A stretch of DNA of 23,935 bases from JBBQXY01 sp051004815 (GCA_051004815.1 JBPCJY010000230.1:1-23935); one strand, 5' to 3'; counted from the first letter of the stretch, positions 15,850 to 23,785 are shown. A program made the numbers and translations. Notes: generated by a model from the letters alone, not told the origin.

Positions 15850-16507
15850 CAATACGCCACACCAGGGCCAGCCTGTACTGACGACAGGAGTAGCACTGGA
15901 CAAGGCAACGGCGGCAATGATTATGATCCATGGTCGAGGAGCATCAGCAGAAGATATTCTGGGCCTATCCGCCGAACTCCAGCCATTACCTGTCCCCCAG
16001 ACAGGGTGCAAATTCGTCTATCTCGCGCCGCAAGCCGCTCAAAGTGAGTGGTACCCGAATAGCTTCCTCGCGCCCATTGTCAGTAACGAGCCGGGACTGA
16101 GTTCTGGCCTCGCGGTTATCGCCGCGTTGCTGACACAGGTGGAGGCGACTGGCATCACGGCGGAACGCACCATTCTATTGGGCTTTTCGCAAGGCGCGTG
16201 CCTTTCGCTAGAGTTTGTTGCTCGTCATGCACGCCGCTATGGAGGCGTCATCGGTCTGAGCGGTGGGCTGATTGGTCCCGATGGTATGCCGCGCAACTAC
16301 TCTGGCTCACTCGCTGGCACACCTATCTTCCTTGGCTGTAGTGATATCGATTTCCACATTCCCAAGCAACGAGTAGAGCAATCGGCGGAAGTTTTGCAAC
16401 GCATGGGTGGAGACGTGACGATGCGATTGTATCCACGCATGGGCCATACCATCAATCGTGATGAACTGCGCATCGCACAGAGCATGGTAGCCGCGCTAGC
16501 CACGTAA
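15842..16507 (+). CDS. Phospholipase/carboxylesterase family alpha/beta hydrolase (MhqD-like)
   Basis: A 221-residue alpha/beta hydrolase. The oxyanion-loop motif MIMIHGRGAS comes early. The nucleophile elbow is GFSQGA with S116, the acid is D168 (GCSD), and the base is H202 (MGHTIN). This is the arrangement of the small phospholipase/carboxylesterase family to which Bacillus MhqD belongs. The reading frame is open back to 15482 within the dioxygenase gene, but the ATG at 15842 overlapping the dioxygenase stop is the sensible start. It probably hydrolyses ring-cleavage products or esters made in the same pathway (inference). Its last 12 bases overlap the end of the convergent DinB/ClbS-like gene. 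Confidence 0.87.
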   Translation: MSSNTPHQGQPVLTTGVALDKATAAMIMIHGRGASAEDILGLSAELQPLPVPQTGCKFVYLAPQAAQSEWYPNSFLAPIVSNEPGLSSGLAVIAALLTQVEATGITAERTILLGFSQGACLSLEFVARHARRYGGVIGLSGGLIGPDGMPRNYSGSLAGTPIFLGCSDIDFHIPKQRVEQSAEVLQRMGGDVTMRLYPRMGHTINRDELRIAQSMVAALAT

Positions 16508-17017
16508 CCCTTCCTCGATCCAGCCCAGATGCTGATTTTCATGCTGCGCGTTGGTCATGAGAACACCACCAATGGAACCATCTGCCCATAGTGCGCCAGA
16601 GATGGGCAGCAAGAGTTGTTCGTCGGTTAGCTGCTCAAGCACAATCAGGGTATCTTTTCGAGTATTGGCAAGCTCAGTGAGGAGCGTTTCCATGCTATCG
16701 TCATGGTGGGCCTCGATATAGGTCTGGTTATTGCGGTGTATCCAGGCCCGTATCTCTTCACGATTCGTCGCACCGGTGCGGCTAAAACCAACTGGATCGG
16801 CGAAGCCTTTCAACGTGCGACGGACCATCCCCTGGAAAGCCTTCTCAATGAGCGTGAGGTGCGCGAGATGATCTTTGGGGCGCCATTGTGCTCCACCGGG
16901 AACTTCGCTCTCGGTACAGGGCGTTTCGAGTTCTCGCGGCGTAAATTGTTTAAAGCGAGCGAGTAGTTTCTCCCGCTCCTCCGCTAGCGTATTCAGGATA
17001 GCTTCTCGTGTCGGCAT
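16496..17017 (-). CDS. DinB/ClbS-like four-helix-bundle protein
   Basis: A 173-residue protein starting with helix MPTREAILNTLAEEREKLL, followed by W-RPKDHLAHL and, near the end, NAQHENQHLGWIEEGL. The spaced histidines (DHLAHL and QHENQH) are typical of the DinB/YfiT/ClbS superfamily, where they bind a metal or, in ClbS, water for cyclopropane hydrolysis. Members act in bacillithiol or mycothiol conjugation, or in resistance to colibactin-like genotoxins; which applies here is not clear. TAGGAGGGCAATC gives a good ribosome site for the ATG. It lies 26 bases after the FAD flavoprotein gene on the same strand, so co-transcription is possible, and its 3' end overlaps the esterase gene by 12 bases on the other strand. 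Confidence 0.75.
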   Translation of the reverse strand: MPTREAILNTLAEEREKLLARFKQFTPRELETPCTESEVPGGAQWRPKDHLAHLTLIEKAFQGMVRRTLKGFADPVGFSRTGATNREEIRAWIHRNNQTYIEAHHDDSMETLLTELANTRKDTLIVLEQLTDEQLLLPISGALWADGSIGGVLMTNAQHENQHLGWIEEGLRG

Positions 17018-17043
17018 GATTGCCCTCCTAATAAATAATTTCC

Positions 17044-18348
17044 CTATAAATTTTTTTGTGTGGGAGTTTGAGCTTGCTTCTCAAGCTCGCGGACAAGCTG
17101 GTTCGCCAGCGCGAACGAGTAGTTCTGGCCACGGTCATGCGGATAAACCTGGAACATGTTCGCTACCCACAAGCCTTTAAGCGGCGTGTGCAGAGGGGGA
17201 ATGTGCTGCGGGTATTCCGTGGTGACGATGGGTTGAGCAAACGGTGCCGAGAATAGCCAGCTTTCCTGCACCCACGAGCGGTCAAAGTCGGGTCGAATCC
17301 GCTGTAAATGCGGCAAGAATTCGTCAAGGATTGCTTCTTTGCTCATTTTGAAAAGGGGATCGTTCATGGGGCGATAGTTGCCGAGGTAGACGAGATGCCG
17401 CCCACCATACTCGGCGGCGGGGCGGAAGTTGGTATGTTCAAACACGCCCGTGAAAGGATAGCCTTCATCGCAAATGTTGACCCAGTAACTATCGGTAAGC
17501 TGACGATCCAGGGCAAGGATCAGGCATTGCGCTCCATAGGCTTGGCCCCAATCGTACTGTTCACGATAGTCCACGGGTAGAGCAGGGATGAGCCGACAGG
17601 TCAGGCGCGTTGGCAATGTTGAGATGACGCGGTCTACTGTCCATGTCCCTGAGCTGGTCTGTACCTGCCACCGCTCATCTGCCAGTTGCTCCACCTTCTC
17701 CACGCGAGTACCGAGCAACACTTTGCCGCCCATCTCGCTGATACGCTCAACCAATCGTTCATAGAGTTTCTGGAAGCCGCCGCGTAAATATCCCAGATAC
17801 GTAGTGCGGTCATGCACGCGTGCCCAGAACCAGGGCATAGCGATTTGCTCGCGCAGAGCACCGAATTTCCCGACAAAAAGCGTCTCGAACAACATGGCAT
17901 AGGGCCGCTTGCCCATCCAACGGCGCAGCCAGGCATCGGCGGTCTTCCCCTCAAGCGGAGCGGAATTGACCAACTTTAAGAAAGCCAGCACGGCGAAGAC
18001 GCGCAGACGTTCATCGAAGCGCAATGGTGGAAAGAGCAACAGGTTAAGGGGCGAGTCCAGTTGGTGAATCTCCCCACCTGTCAGCGTCACTGTGCGTGGA
18101 TGCGACCATGTCAAGTAGTCGCCCAGCCCCAGCTCTTTGATCGTACTAATAGCGGTTTTATCGGTACGAAACAGATGATGATAAAACTTCTCCAGCCACG
18201 ACTCGGCATCATCACCCACGCGAAAACCGGCGGCGAGACCGCCAGCAATCTTCTCCTGCTCAAAAACCATTACCGCATGACCAGCTTGCGCCAACCGGTA
18301 CGCGGCCATCAAGCCCAAAGCCCCACCACCCAGGATAGCATATTCCAT
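17044..18348 (-). CDS. NAD(P)/FAD-dependent oxidoreductase, amine oxidase/protoporphyrinogen oxidase-like
   Basis: A 434-residue flavoprotein beginning at once with the FAD dinucleotide fold MEYAILGGGALGLMAAYRL (G7, G9, G12), acidic E30, then IAGGLAAGF, the second motif of the flavin amine oxidase superfamily. The middle part (FYHHLFR, the WLRRWMGKRPYAMLFE segment, FGALREQIAMPWFWARVHDRT) resembles Chloroflexi proteins annotated as protoporphyrinogen oxidase-like or UDP-galactopyranose mutase-like. The C-terminal GLWVANMFQVYPHDRGQNYS segment would contact the isoalloxazine. The substrate is unknown. A longer frame starts at 18456, but AAAGAGGG 4 bases ahead of the ATG at 18348 and the motif position support the shorter start. 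A TACAAT at about 18380-18385 (minus strand) could be its -10 box. Confidence 0.83.
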   Translation of the reverse strand: MEYAILGGGALGLMAAYRLAQAGHAVMVFEQEKIAGGLAAGFRVGDDAESWLEKFYHHLFRTDKTAISTIKELGLGDYLTWSHPRTVTLTGGEIHQLDSPLNLLLFPPLRFDERLRVFAVLAFLKLVNSAPLEGKTADAWLRRWMGKRPYAMLFETLFVGKFGALREQIAMPWFWARVHDRTTYLGYLRGGFQKLYERLVERISEMGGKVLLGTRVEKVEQLADERWQVQTSSGTWTVDRVISTLPTRLTCRLIPALPVDYREQYDWGQAYGAQCLILALDRQLTDSYWVNICDEGYPFTGVFEHTNFRPAAEYGGRHLVYLGNYRPMNDPLFKMSKEAILDEFLPHLQRIRPDFDRSWVQESWLFSAPFAQPIVTTEYPQHIPPLHTPLKGLWVANMFQVYPHDRGQNYSFALANQLVRELEKQAQTPTQKNL

Positions 18349-18449
18349 AAAGCCCTCTTTGTAGCGTTTTTTACACCTTATTGTAGCATACGTGGTAAAG
18401 CGCAGGGCTTCACCATTGCCCACGATTTGCACAGACTGAACGCTAGCTA

Positions 18450-18478
18450 TTGACAAAATGTACGTTTATGTGTACACT
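18450..18478 (+). promoter_or_regulatory. Promoter of the toxin-antitoxin module
   Basis: A perfect TTGACA (18450-18455), a 17-base spacer and TACACT (18473-18478) make a strong sigma70-type promoter. Transcription would start near 18485, about 45 bases before the antitoxin start. Confidence 0.7.
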
Positions 18479-18487
18479 TAGATGTAC
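18459..18487. promoter_or_regulatory. Operator-like TGTAC repeats over the TA promoter
   Basis: TGTAC (18459-18463) and GTACA (18472-18476) form an inverted repeat with 8-base spacing that overlaps the spacer and -10 box. A third TGTAC lies at 18483-18487 near the expected transcription start. Phd/YefM antitoxins repress their own promoter through such short palindromes, so this is the probable autoregulatory site. Confidence 0.55.
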
Positions 18488-18529
18488 GTGAAACACTACT
18501 CACGGAAAGGAAGAAGAAAAGGAGCCCGA

Positions 18530-18865
18530 ATGAGGGAAAACGTCATGAGCACAAGCATCACATCAATACCAATTACTACATTGAGAGAGGAGATAATGCA
18601 CCTGCCAGAGCTATTAGATGGGGACAAGAAGGTGGCAGTTACACGGCGCGGCAATCCAATTGCCATTATTGTGTCGTATGATGGCTACAATCGCATGCGC
18701 GAGCAAATGGAGAGCATGAAGCAGGAGATGGAAGCAATGCAAGAAACCATTGAAATCCTGCAAGATGCTGAGCTTATGGAAACCATTCGCGAAAGTATGG
18801 AAGCTATACAGCGTGGTGACACTGTTTCACTTGATGAAGCCCGGCAGGTGCTAGGATTGGAATGA
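18530..18865 (+). CDS. Type II antitoxin, Phd/YefM family
   Basis: A 111-residue protein. The N-terminal half (ITSIPITTLREEIMHLPELL, then KKVAVTRRGNPIAIIVSYDGY) is the Phd/YefM DNA-binding and dimerisation domain. After it runs a Met/Glu/Gln-rich helix with heptad spacing (about residues 55-95), likely a coiled coil, and a short tail that would cover the toxin. AAAAGGAG 5 bases before the ATG at 18530 supports this start; a second start at 18545 (MSTSIT) begins nearer the conserved domain. The stop overlaps the toxin start as ATGA. It should neutralise the toxin and, with it, repress the promoter. Confidence 0.85.
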   Translation: MRENVMSTSITSIPITTLREEIMHLPELLDGDKKVAVTRRGNPIAIIVSYDGYNRMREQMESMKQEMEAMQETIEILQDAELMETIRESMEAIQRGDTVSLDEARQVLGLE

Positions 18866-19203
18866 AGTATGTAGTTCGGATGAGTAAAGAGGCTTTACAG
18901 CAACTAAAGGACATTACCGATAGTCGCATTCGTCAGAAAATTTTCGACCGGATAAAAGAACTGGAAAACGATCCAGACGAACAGGGCAAACCGTTGAAAA
19001 ATGAGCTTGTAGGCTTACGAAGCATACGAGCCGCAAATCAACGGTTTCGCGTTATTTATGAGGTACAAAAAGAGCAAGTAATTGTTGTTGTCGTGGCTGT
19101 AGGTATACGCAAGGGCGGCGACAAAGCAGATATCTATCGAAAAGCCGCCTTACTAGTACGTACTATTCCACGAGATGCGAATAATCCTCGTAGGCGTGAA
19201 TAG
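18862..19203 (+). CDS. Type II toxin, RelE/ParE family
   Basis: A 113-residue basic protein with the RelE/ParE fold pattern: MKYVVRMSKEALQQLKDI, a helical hairpin (IFDRIKELENDP), KPLKNELVGLRSIRA, then RFRVIYEVQKEQVIVVVVAVGIRKGG. The R-x-R-x-I-Y-E strand and the last VVAVG-x-R strand are the hallmark. The terminal DKADIYRKA helix is usual for this group, with Y136-type catalytic tyrosine being a guess only. RelE members cleave ribosome-bound mRNA, whereas ParE members poison gyrase; sequence alone does not separate them here. Translation is coupled to the antitoxin by an ATGA overlap. Confidence 0.87.
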   Translation: MKYVVRMSKEALQQLKDITDSRIRQKIFDRIKELENDPDEQGKPLKNELVGLRSIRAANQRFRVIYEVQKEQVIVVVVAVGIRKGGDKADIYRKAALLVRTIPRDANNPRRRE

Positions 19204-19214
19204 AATGTCAAGTA

Positions 19215-19284
19215 AAAAAGCAGAGACAAAAATATGAGGGACTTTCCCGCGGGAAAGTCCCTCATATTTTTGTCTCTGCTTTTT
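19215..19284. terminator. 70-base perfect palindrome, bidirectional terminator
   Basis: The arms 19215-19249 and 19250-19284 are exact reverse complements with no spacer. The centre is the GC-rich ACTTTCCCGCGGGAAAGT and both ends are A/T runs (AAAAA on the left, TTTTT on the right). As RNA it makes a very stable hairpin with a 3' U-run in either direction. It begins 11 bases after the toxin stop and clearly ends the TA transcript. Confidence 0.8.
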
Positions 19285-19395
19285 AATGCATCACCTCTTG
19301 CCCCGCCTTCCACATTATCGCCCCCATTGGAGAATACAAAGACAAATAGCTTATTCGTTCAAATTTCCCTTATATTGATTTAACTCATCTTCTAG

Positions 19396-19412
19396 ATATT
19401 GCTATGCAATAT
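19396..19412. promoter_or_regulatory. Palindrome just upstream of the methyltransferase gene
   Basis: ATATTGC-TAT-GCAATAT is a perfect 7-bp-arm inverted repeat that ends 23 bases before the methyltransferase start, next to the ribosome site. Its position suggests an operator for autoregulation or a leader hairpin that limits translation. No controller (C) protein gene is seen nearby. No convincing -35/-10 pair was found in 19285-19435. Confidence 0.4.
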
Positions 19413-19435
19413 GCAGGAGATTGGAAAGCGTTTGA

Positions 19436-20662
19436 ATGAACGATCCTTATTCTTTCTATAAAACTCATCATGGACAGATATATTTAGGCGATTCATTAGA
19501 TGTTCTCTCCGAAGGAATAGCAGAACATTCTGCTGACCTGATAATGACCAGTCCGCCTTTCGGTCTAGTGAGGAAAAAACGCTATGGCAATGCCGATGCT
19601 GATGAGTATCTCGATTGGTTCAGGCCCTTTGCGACTGCTTTTAAGCGAAGTTTAAAAGAAAATGGTAGCTTGGTCATCGATATAGGGGGCGCGTGGGTTC
19701 CCGGTCAACCTACTAGAAGCCTTTATCATTTCAAGCTGCTCATTATGCTCTGTGAAGAATTTGGTTTTCACCTTGCACAAGAGTTCTATTGGTGGAACCC
19801 ATCAAAATTGCCAACACCTGCTGAATGGGTCACAGTACGACGAATCAGGGTTAAAGATGCTATCAACTGTATCTGGTGGTTATCTCCTTCTCCTTGGCCA
19901 AGGGCATCTAATAAACGTGTATTGCAACCATATAGTACGAGTATGCAAGATCTTCTCAAAAACGGTTATCATGCCAAGAAACGCCCTTCTGGTCACGATA
20001 TCAGCAAGAAGTTCGCAATAGATAATGGAGCAGCCATTCCCCCTAACCTTATCGCTTCAGCAAATACAGAAAGCAATAGTTTTTATTTGCGTTACTGTCG
20101 AGAACGAGGTATTGAGGCACACCCGGCACGTTATCCTTCAGATATTCCTGAATATTTTATTCGGATGCTCACTGATCCAGGGGACTTTGTCATTGATCCC
20201 TTTGCTGGCAGTTGCGTAACAGGTGAAGTATCTGAACGTCTGAAACGCCGCTGGGCTTGTATAGAGATTTCCAAAGAATATTTAGAGGGTGCAATAGGAC
20301 GTTTTGCACTCGCGAATAGCACTAAGGCTGAGGCATCTTCCACCAAAGATGATGATGAGGCCGCGTATTACTACAAGCTAGCCCGTCCAGGAACGCTTTG
20401 GAACGGTATTGAAGGCCCACCTCTGCCCAGCAATGGAGGACAAACTCGCACCGCTATGGGAAATACTACTGATAAGGTTTCTACACTACATCAGCAAACA
20501 GATAGTGATGCGCCCGCTGATTTCTACTATGATGCACCACACCCTCATACCTTATGGAAGGGCGTAGAAGAAACGTCCTTAGCAGATGGCATATGGGAAC
20601 AACCTGAAGATCTGGATACCCTTTCTTTGGAGGAAGAAAGCATAAGCCAATCCAACACTTGA
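19436..20662 (+). CDS. Site-specific DNA methyltransferase, N4-cytosine type (beta class), solitary
   Basis: A 408-residue protein with methyltransferase motifs in beta order: catalytic motif IV TSPPF (38-42) near the N-terminus, and S-adenosylmethionine motif I VIDPFAGS (D254-S259) near the middle. The stretch LIMTSPPFGLVRKKRYGN resembles M.PvuII-like m4C enzymes, so N4-methylcytosine is the likely product. Motif I reads DPFAGSC where DPFxGSG is usual. After the catalytic domain (to about 290) comes an extra tail of about 120 residues. It holds two related segments (about 310-331 and 362-382), both with YY-x-TLW-x-G-x-E. No restriction endonuclease gene is next to it. GGAGATTGGAAAG provides the ribosome site. 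The recognition sequence cannot be predicted. Confidence 0.88.
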   Translation: MNDPYSFYKTHHGQIYLGDSLDVLSEGIAEHSADLIMTSPPFGLVRKKRYGNADADEYLDWFRPFATAFKRSLKENGSLVIDIGGAWVPGQPTRSLYHFKLLIMLCEEFGFHLAQEFYWWNPSKLPTPAEWVTVRRIRVKDAINCIWWLSPSPWPRASNKRVLQPYSTSMQDLLKNGYHAKKRPSGHDISKKFAIDNGAAIPPNLIASANTESNSFYLRYCRERGIEAHPARYPSDIPEYFIRMLTDPGDFVIDPFAGSCVTGEVSERLKRRWACIEISKEYLEGAIGRFALANSTKAEASSTKDDDEAAYYYKLARPGTLWNGIEGPPLPSNGGQTRTAMGNTTDKVSTLHQQTDSDAPADFYYDAPHPHTLWKGVEETSLADGIWEQPEDLDTLSLEEESISQSNT

Positions 20663-20666
20663 GAAC

Positions 20667-20721
20667 GCATTAACGAAAGAAGGGGGCATCCCATAAGAGA
20701 TGTTCCCTTCTTCCTTAATGC
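20667..20721. terminator. Hairpin between convergent methyltransferase and gcvPB genes
   Basis: GCATTAACGAAAGAAGGGGGCATC pairs with the segment ending CTTCCTTAATGC through about 21 base pairs. There is one bulge, one mismatch, two G-T pairs and an 8-base loop. It starts 5 bases after the methyltransferase stop and ends just before the gcvPB stop, so it can end both transcripts, though no T-run follows on either side. Confidence 0.55.
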
Positions 20722-20724
20722 CCT

Positions 20725-22209
20725 CTAATGCGTCACTTCTTGCCCTGCTCTCCACCTTAGATTCGGCTTGCGAGCAGCCAGGGCCTGGTCCAGGCGACCA
20801 ACAGGCGTCGTATGCGGAGCCGTCTTGACGATCTCTGGATTGGTGCGCGACTCCTCGGCAATCTGCTTCATGACCTCTACGAAGTAGTCCAGCGTCTCGC
20901 GGGTCTCCGTCTCGGTTGGCTCGATCATCATCGCCTCGTGGACGATCAAGGGGAAGTAGACCGTGGGCGCGTACATACCAAAGTCGAGCAGGCGTTTGGC
21001 AATGTCCAGGGCCGTGACGCCACTCTCTTCCTTCTGCCGCTCCGCTGTGGCGATGAACTCGTGCTGGCACGTCTGCGGATAGGCGATCTCGTAATCTGAC
21101 GATAGCTCGTGCTTGAGGTAGTTCGCGTTGAGAATGGCACTTTGCGCGACATGCAACAAACCATCCGGGCCATAGCTGCGAATGTAGGCATAGGCTCGTA
21201 CCAGTACACCGAAGTTACCCTTATTCGCACGCACCTTCCCAATGGACTGCGGACCTGGGTCTTGCCAGTAGTAGCCCTGCTCGCCTTTCCCAGGCAATGG
21301 GCCGGGCAAGAAAGGTACAAGATGCTCTTTGACGCCGATAGGACCGGCTCCTGGCCCACCGCCGCCATGCGGAGTGCTGCACGTCTTATGCAGATTGAAA
21401 TGCACCACGTCAAAGCCCATATCCCCTGGCCGTGTGATACCAAGCACCGCATTGGCGTTCGCGCCATCGTAGTAGAGTTGTCCGCCCGCCTCGTGAACCA
21501 GCGTGGCTATTTCCGCGATATTGCTATCGAACAGCCCTAACGTATTGGGATTCGTCATCATGATCGCGGCAATATTGGCGGCATTGGAGTCCAATAAGGC
21601 TTTCAGGTGCTCCATATCGATGCCGCCCGTTTGCGGATCACTTTTGACCTCGACCGCTTTGTAGTCGGCCAGCGTGGCACTGGCGGGATTGGTGCCGTGG
21701 GCATTATCTGGTATCAGCACGAGGTTGCGATGTCCCTGACCCTGACTCTCGTGATGAGCTTTAATCAGCATCAAGCCCGTTAGCTCACCGTGCGCTCCGG
21801 CGGATGGCTGCAAGGTGACACGCGTCATGCCCGATATCTCGGCCAGGTACTGTTCCAGCTCATAGACGAGTTGGATAACGCCCTGGATACTATATTCCGG
21901 CTGTAGCGGATGCACATGGGCAAAGCCCGGTAAGACGGCCATATCCTCGTTGAGCTTGGGATTATATTTCATCGTGCAGGAGCCGAGGGGATAGAAGCCT
22001 GTATCTACCCCAAAGTTGCGCTGCGAAAGATGGGTATAGTGTCGCACTACCTCCATCTCGCTGACTTCTGGCAGCGGGGCCGGTTCTTTGCGCAACATGT
22101 TGGCGGGTACCAAACTCTCCATCGGCTCGGTGGGTACATCCATCGCCGCCATAGTGTCTACGCGCCGACCAGGAGCACCTTTTTCAAAAATCAATTTCTC
22201 GACGCTCAT
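20725..22209 (-). CDS. gcvPB: Glycine dehydrogenase (decarboxylating) subunit 2, P-protein beta half
   Basis: A 494-residue PLP enzyme subunit. The Schiff-base lysine is K275 in the motif HFNLHKTCSTPHGGGGPG, followed by GAGPIGVK. Further family blocks are FYPLGSCTMKYNPK near residue 75 and QPSAGAHGELTGL. Together with GcvPA it forms the P-protein, which decarboxylates glycine and passes the aminomethyl group to lipoylated GcvH in the cytoplasm. Length and motifs are normal. The frame extends up to 22290, but AAAGGAGGTG 5 bases ahead of the ATG at 22209 fixes the start, which overlaps the gcvPA stop as ATGA. gcvT and gcvH are not in the window. The stop codon lies next to a hairpin shared with the convergent methyltransferase gene. 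Confidence 0.95.
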   Translation of the reverse strand: MSVEKLIFEKGAPGRRVDTMAAMDVPTEPMESLVPANMLRKEPAPLPEVSEMEVVRHYTHLSQRNFGVDTGFYPLGSCTMKYNPKLNEDMAVLPGFAHVHPLQPEYSIQGVIQLVYELEQYLAEISGMTRVTLQPSAGAHGELTGLMLIKAHHESQGQGHRNLVLIPDNAHGTNPASATLADYKAVEVKSDPQTGGIDMEHLKALLDSNAANIAAIMMTNPNTLGLFDSNIAEIATLVHEAGGQLYYDGANANAVLGITRPGDMGFDVVHFNLHKTCSTPHGGGGPGAGPIGVKEHLVPFLPGPLPGKGEQGYYWQDPGPQSIGKVRANKGNFGVLVRAYAYIRSYGPDGLLHVAQSAILNANYLKHELSSDYEIAYPQTCQHEFIATAERQKEESGVTALDIAKRLLDFGMYAPTVYFPLIVHEAMMIEPTETETRETLDYFVEVMKQIAEESRTNPEIVKTAPHTTPVGRLDQALAARKPNLRWRAGQEVTH

Positions 22210-23558
22210 GCCTGCACCTCCTTTAACACAGCGACCAGGTGGTCGATATCCTCTTTTGTACGGGTTTCGGTGACACAGAAGAGCAGACAACGCTCCAACT
22301 CAGGATAATCCAGGCTCAGGTCATAGCCGCCGATGATATCTGCTTGCTGAAATTGCTCTTGTAACTTTTGTGTTGCAACGGGAGCTTTGATCACAAACTC
22401 ATCAAAGAAGGGAGTGTTGAAGACGGCCTCGTAGCCCGTCAGAGCGATAATTTGTCGGAAAGCATAGTGTGCCTTTTGCAGACAAAGCTCGCCCAGTTCG
22501 CGAAAGCCCTGTTTACCGATGGCTGCCATATAGATAGTGGCACCGACCGCCAGCAGCGATTGGTTCGTGCAGATATTGGACGTGGCGCGTTCACGACGGA
22601 TATGCTGTTCGCGGGTCTGCAAGGTCAGCACGTAACCGGTCTGCTTTTCGCCAGCCTCTTCAACCGTCTGCCCCACCAGTCTACCCGGCAAGAGGCGCAT
22701 AAACTTCTGCTTTGCCGCCATAAAACCCAGGGCAGGGCCACCATAGCTCATGGTATTGCCAAAACTCATCAGCTCACCCACGGCAATATCGGCTCCGTAA
22801 TCGCCGGGAGCGGCCAGGATACCAAGGGAAGCGGGTTCCGTGATGTTGGCAACGAAAAGAGCCTTCCCTTTGTGGATAATGGGTTCAAGCGCGTTCATGT
22901 CTTCAATGCCGCCAAAGAAATTGGGCTGCTGAATAACGACCGCCGCAGTATTCTGGCTCACCGCCTCGTTCAAATCCTCGCTTGAGGTGACGCCGTCGCG
23001 CAGCGGAACTTCTTGCACCTGGAAACCTCTTGCGTGCGCGTACGTATGCAAGACGCGGCGATATTGCGGGTCAACGCCTTGCGAAATGACCACTTCGCCG
23101 CGCCCACCGGGGCCTAGCGCGAGCAAAACAGCCTCAATGACGGCGGTGGCTCCATCATAGAGCGAGGCATTGGCGATATCCAAACCTGTGATCTGGCAGA
23201 CCATGGTCTGGAACTCGTAGATCGCTTGCAACATGCCCTGGCTGACTTCTGGCTGATAAGGTGTATAGGAAGTGACAAACTCGGAACGCCGCTGTAGATG
23301 TGGCACTACGCTCGGTAGGGCGTGGTCATAGGTACCTGCACCCAGGAAAGAGATTGTGTCATCCAGGTTTTTATTTTTCGCAGCCATCCTGTAGAGTACC
23401 CGTTTGAGGTCTGGTTCAGAGAGGGCTGGTGGCACATTCAAGGGGCGTCGTAGACGCACATTTTCTGGCACAGGCGCGAGTAACGCCTCCAGTGAGGGAA
23501 GTTCCAGGCGGGCCAGCATAGCCTTCTGGTCTTCCGGCGTATTGGGGATATAACTCAT
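22206..23558 (-). CDS. gcvPA: Glycine dehydrogenase (decarboxylating) subunit 1, P-protein alpha half
   Basis: A 450-residue subunit, close to the usual length of bacterial GcvPA. It begins MSYIPNTPEDQKAML, the standard opening, and holds the family blocks FLGAGTYDHALPSVV, TSYTPYQPEVSQGMLQAIYEFQ, NASLYDGATA and MSYGGPALGFMA. It has the fold of a PLP enzyme but lacks the lysine, which resides in GcvPB; the two form an alpha2beta2 P-protein. The frame extends to 23663, but GGGAGAGGA 4 bases before the ATG at 23558 and the family start decide this position. It is first in the two-gene operon. No glycine riboswitch could be recognised in its leader. Confidence 0.95.
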   Translation of the reverse strand: MSYIPNTPEDQKAMLARLELPSLEALLAPVPENVRLRRPLNVPPALSEPDLKRVLYRMAAKNKNLDDTISFLGAGTYDHALPSVVPHLQRRSEFVTSYTPYQPEVSQGMLQAIYEFQTMVCQITGLDIANASLYDGATAVIEAVLLALGPGGRGEVVISQGVDPQYRRVLHTYAHARGFQVQEVPLRDGVTSSEDLNEAVSQNTAAVVIQQPNFFGGIEDMNALEPIIHKGKALFVANITEPASLGILAAPGDYGADIAVGELMSFGNTMSYGGPALGFMAAKQKFMRLLPGRLVGQTVEEAGEKQTGYVLTLQTREQHIRRERATSNICTNQSLLAVGATIYMAAIGKQGFRELGELCLQKAHYAFRQIIALTGYEAVFNTPFFDEFVIKAPVATQKLQEQFQQADIIGGYDLSLDYPELERCLLFCVTETRTKEDIDHLVAVLKEVQA

Positions 23559-23575
23559 ACATTCCTCTCCCGTAG

Positions 23576-23597
23576 GGGCGCACATCTTTGTCCGCCC
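23576..23597. repeat. Small GC-rich hairpin in the gcvPA leader
   Basis: GGGCG-C-ACA, loop TCTT, TGT-C-CGCCC: an 8-bp stem with one mismatch, 18 bases upstream of the gcvPA start and just before its ribosome site. It has the look of the short dispersed GTAGGGGCG...CGCCC elements I associate with Ktedonobacteria genomes (recollection, not checked). It may affect translation of gcvPA. Confidence 0.4.
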
Positions 23598-23785
23598 GCT
23601 AGAAGAAACAATTAAAAATGTCCACGGTATCCGCGGGAGTAGGAAGTTGGAAGAGACAGTCATTCACGTAGGGGTGCGAGCAATCTCACAAAAACCTATC
23701 CCTGGTCCTTGCTCAACAATGATCTATGGATATTGTATCACGCCCACGCGCCACACTTCCAAATATGCTTACTTCTTTAGATAAA

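Noticed and set aside
19204..20662. Complete restriction-modification system around the methyltransferase
   Set aside because: No endonuclease or C-protein gene is found on either side; the neighbours are a TA module and gcvPB.
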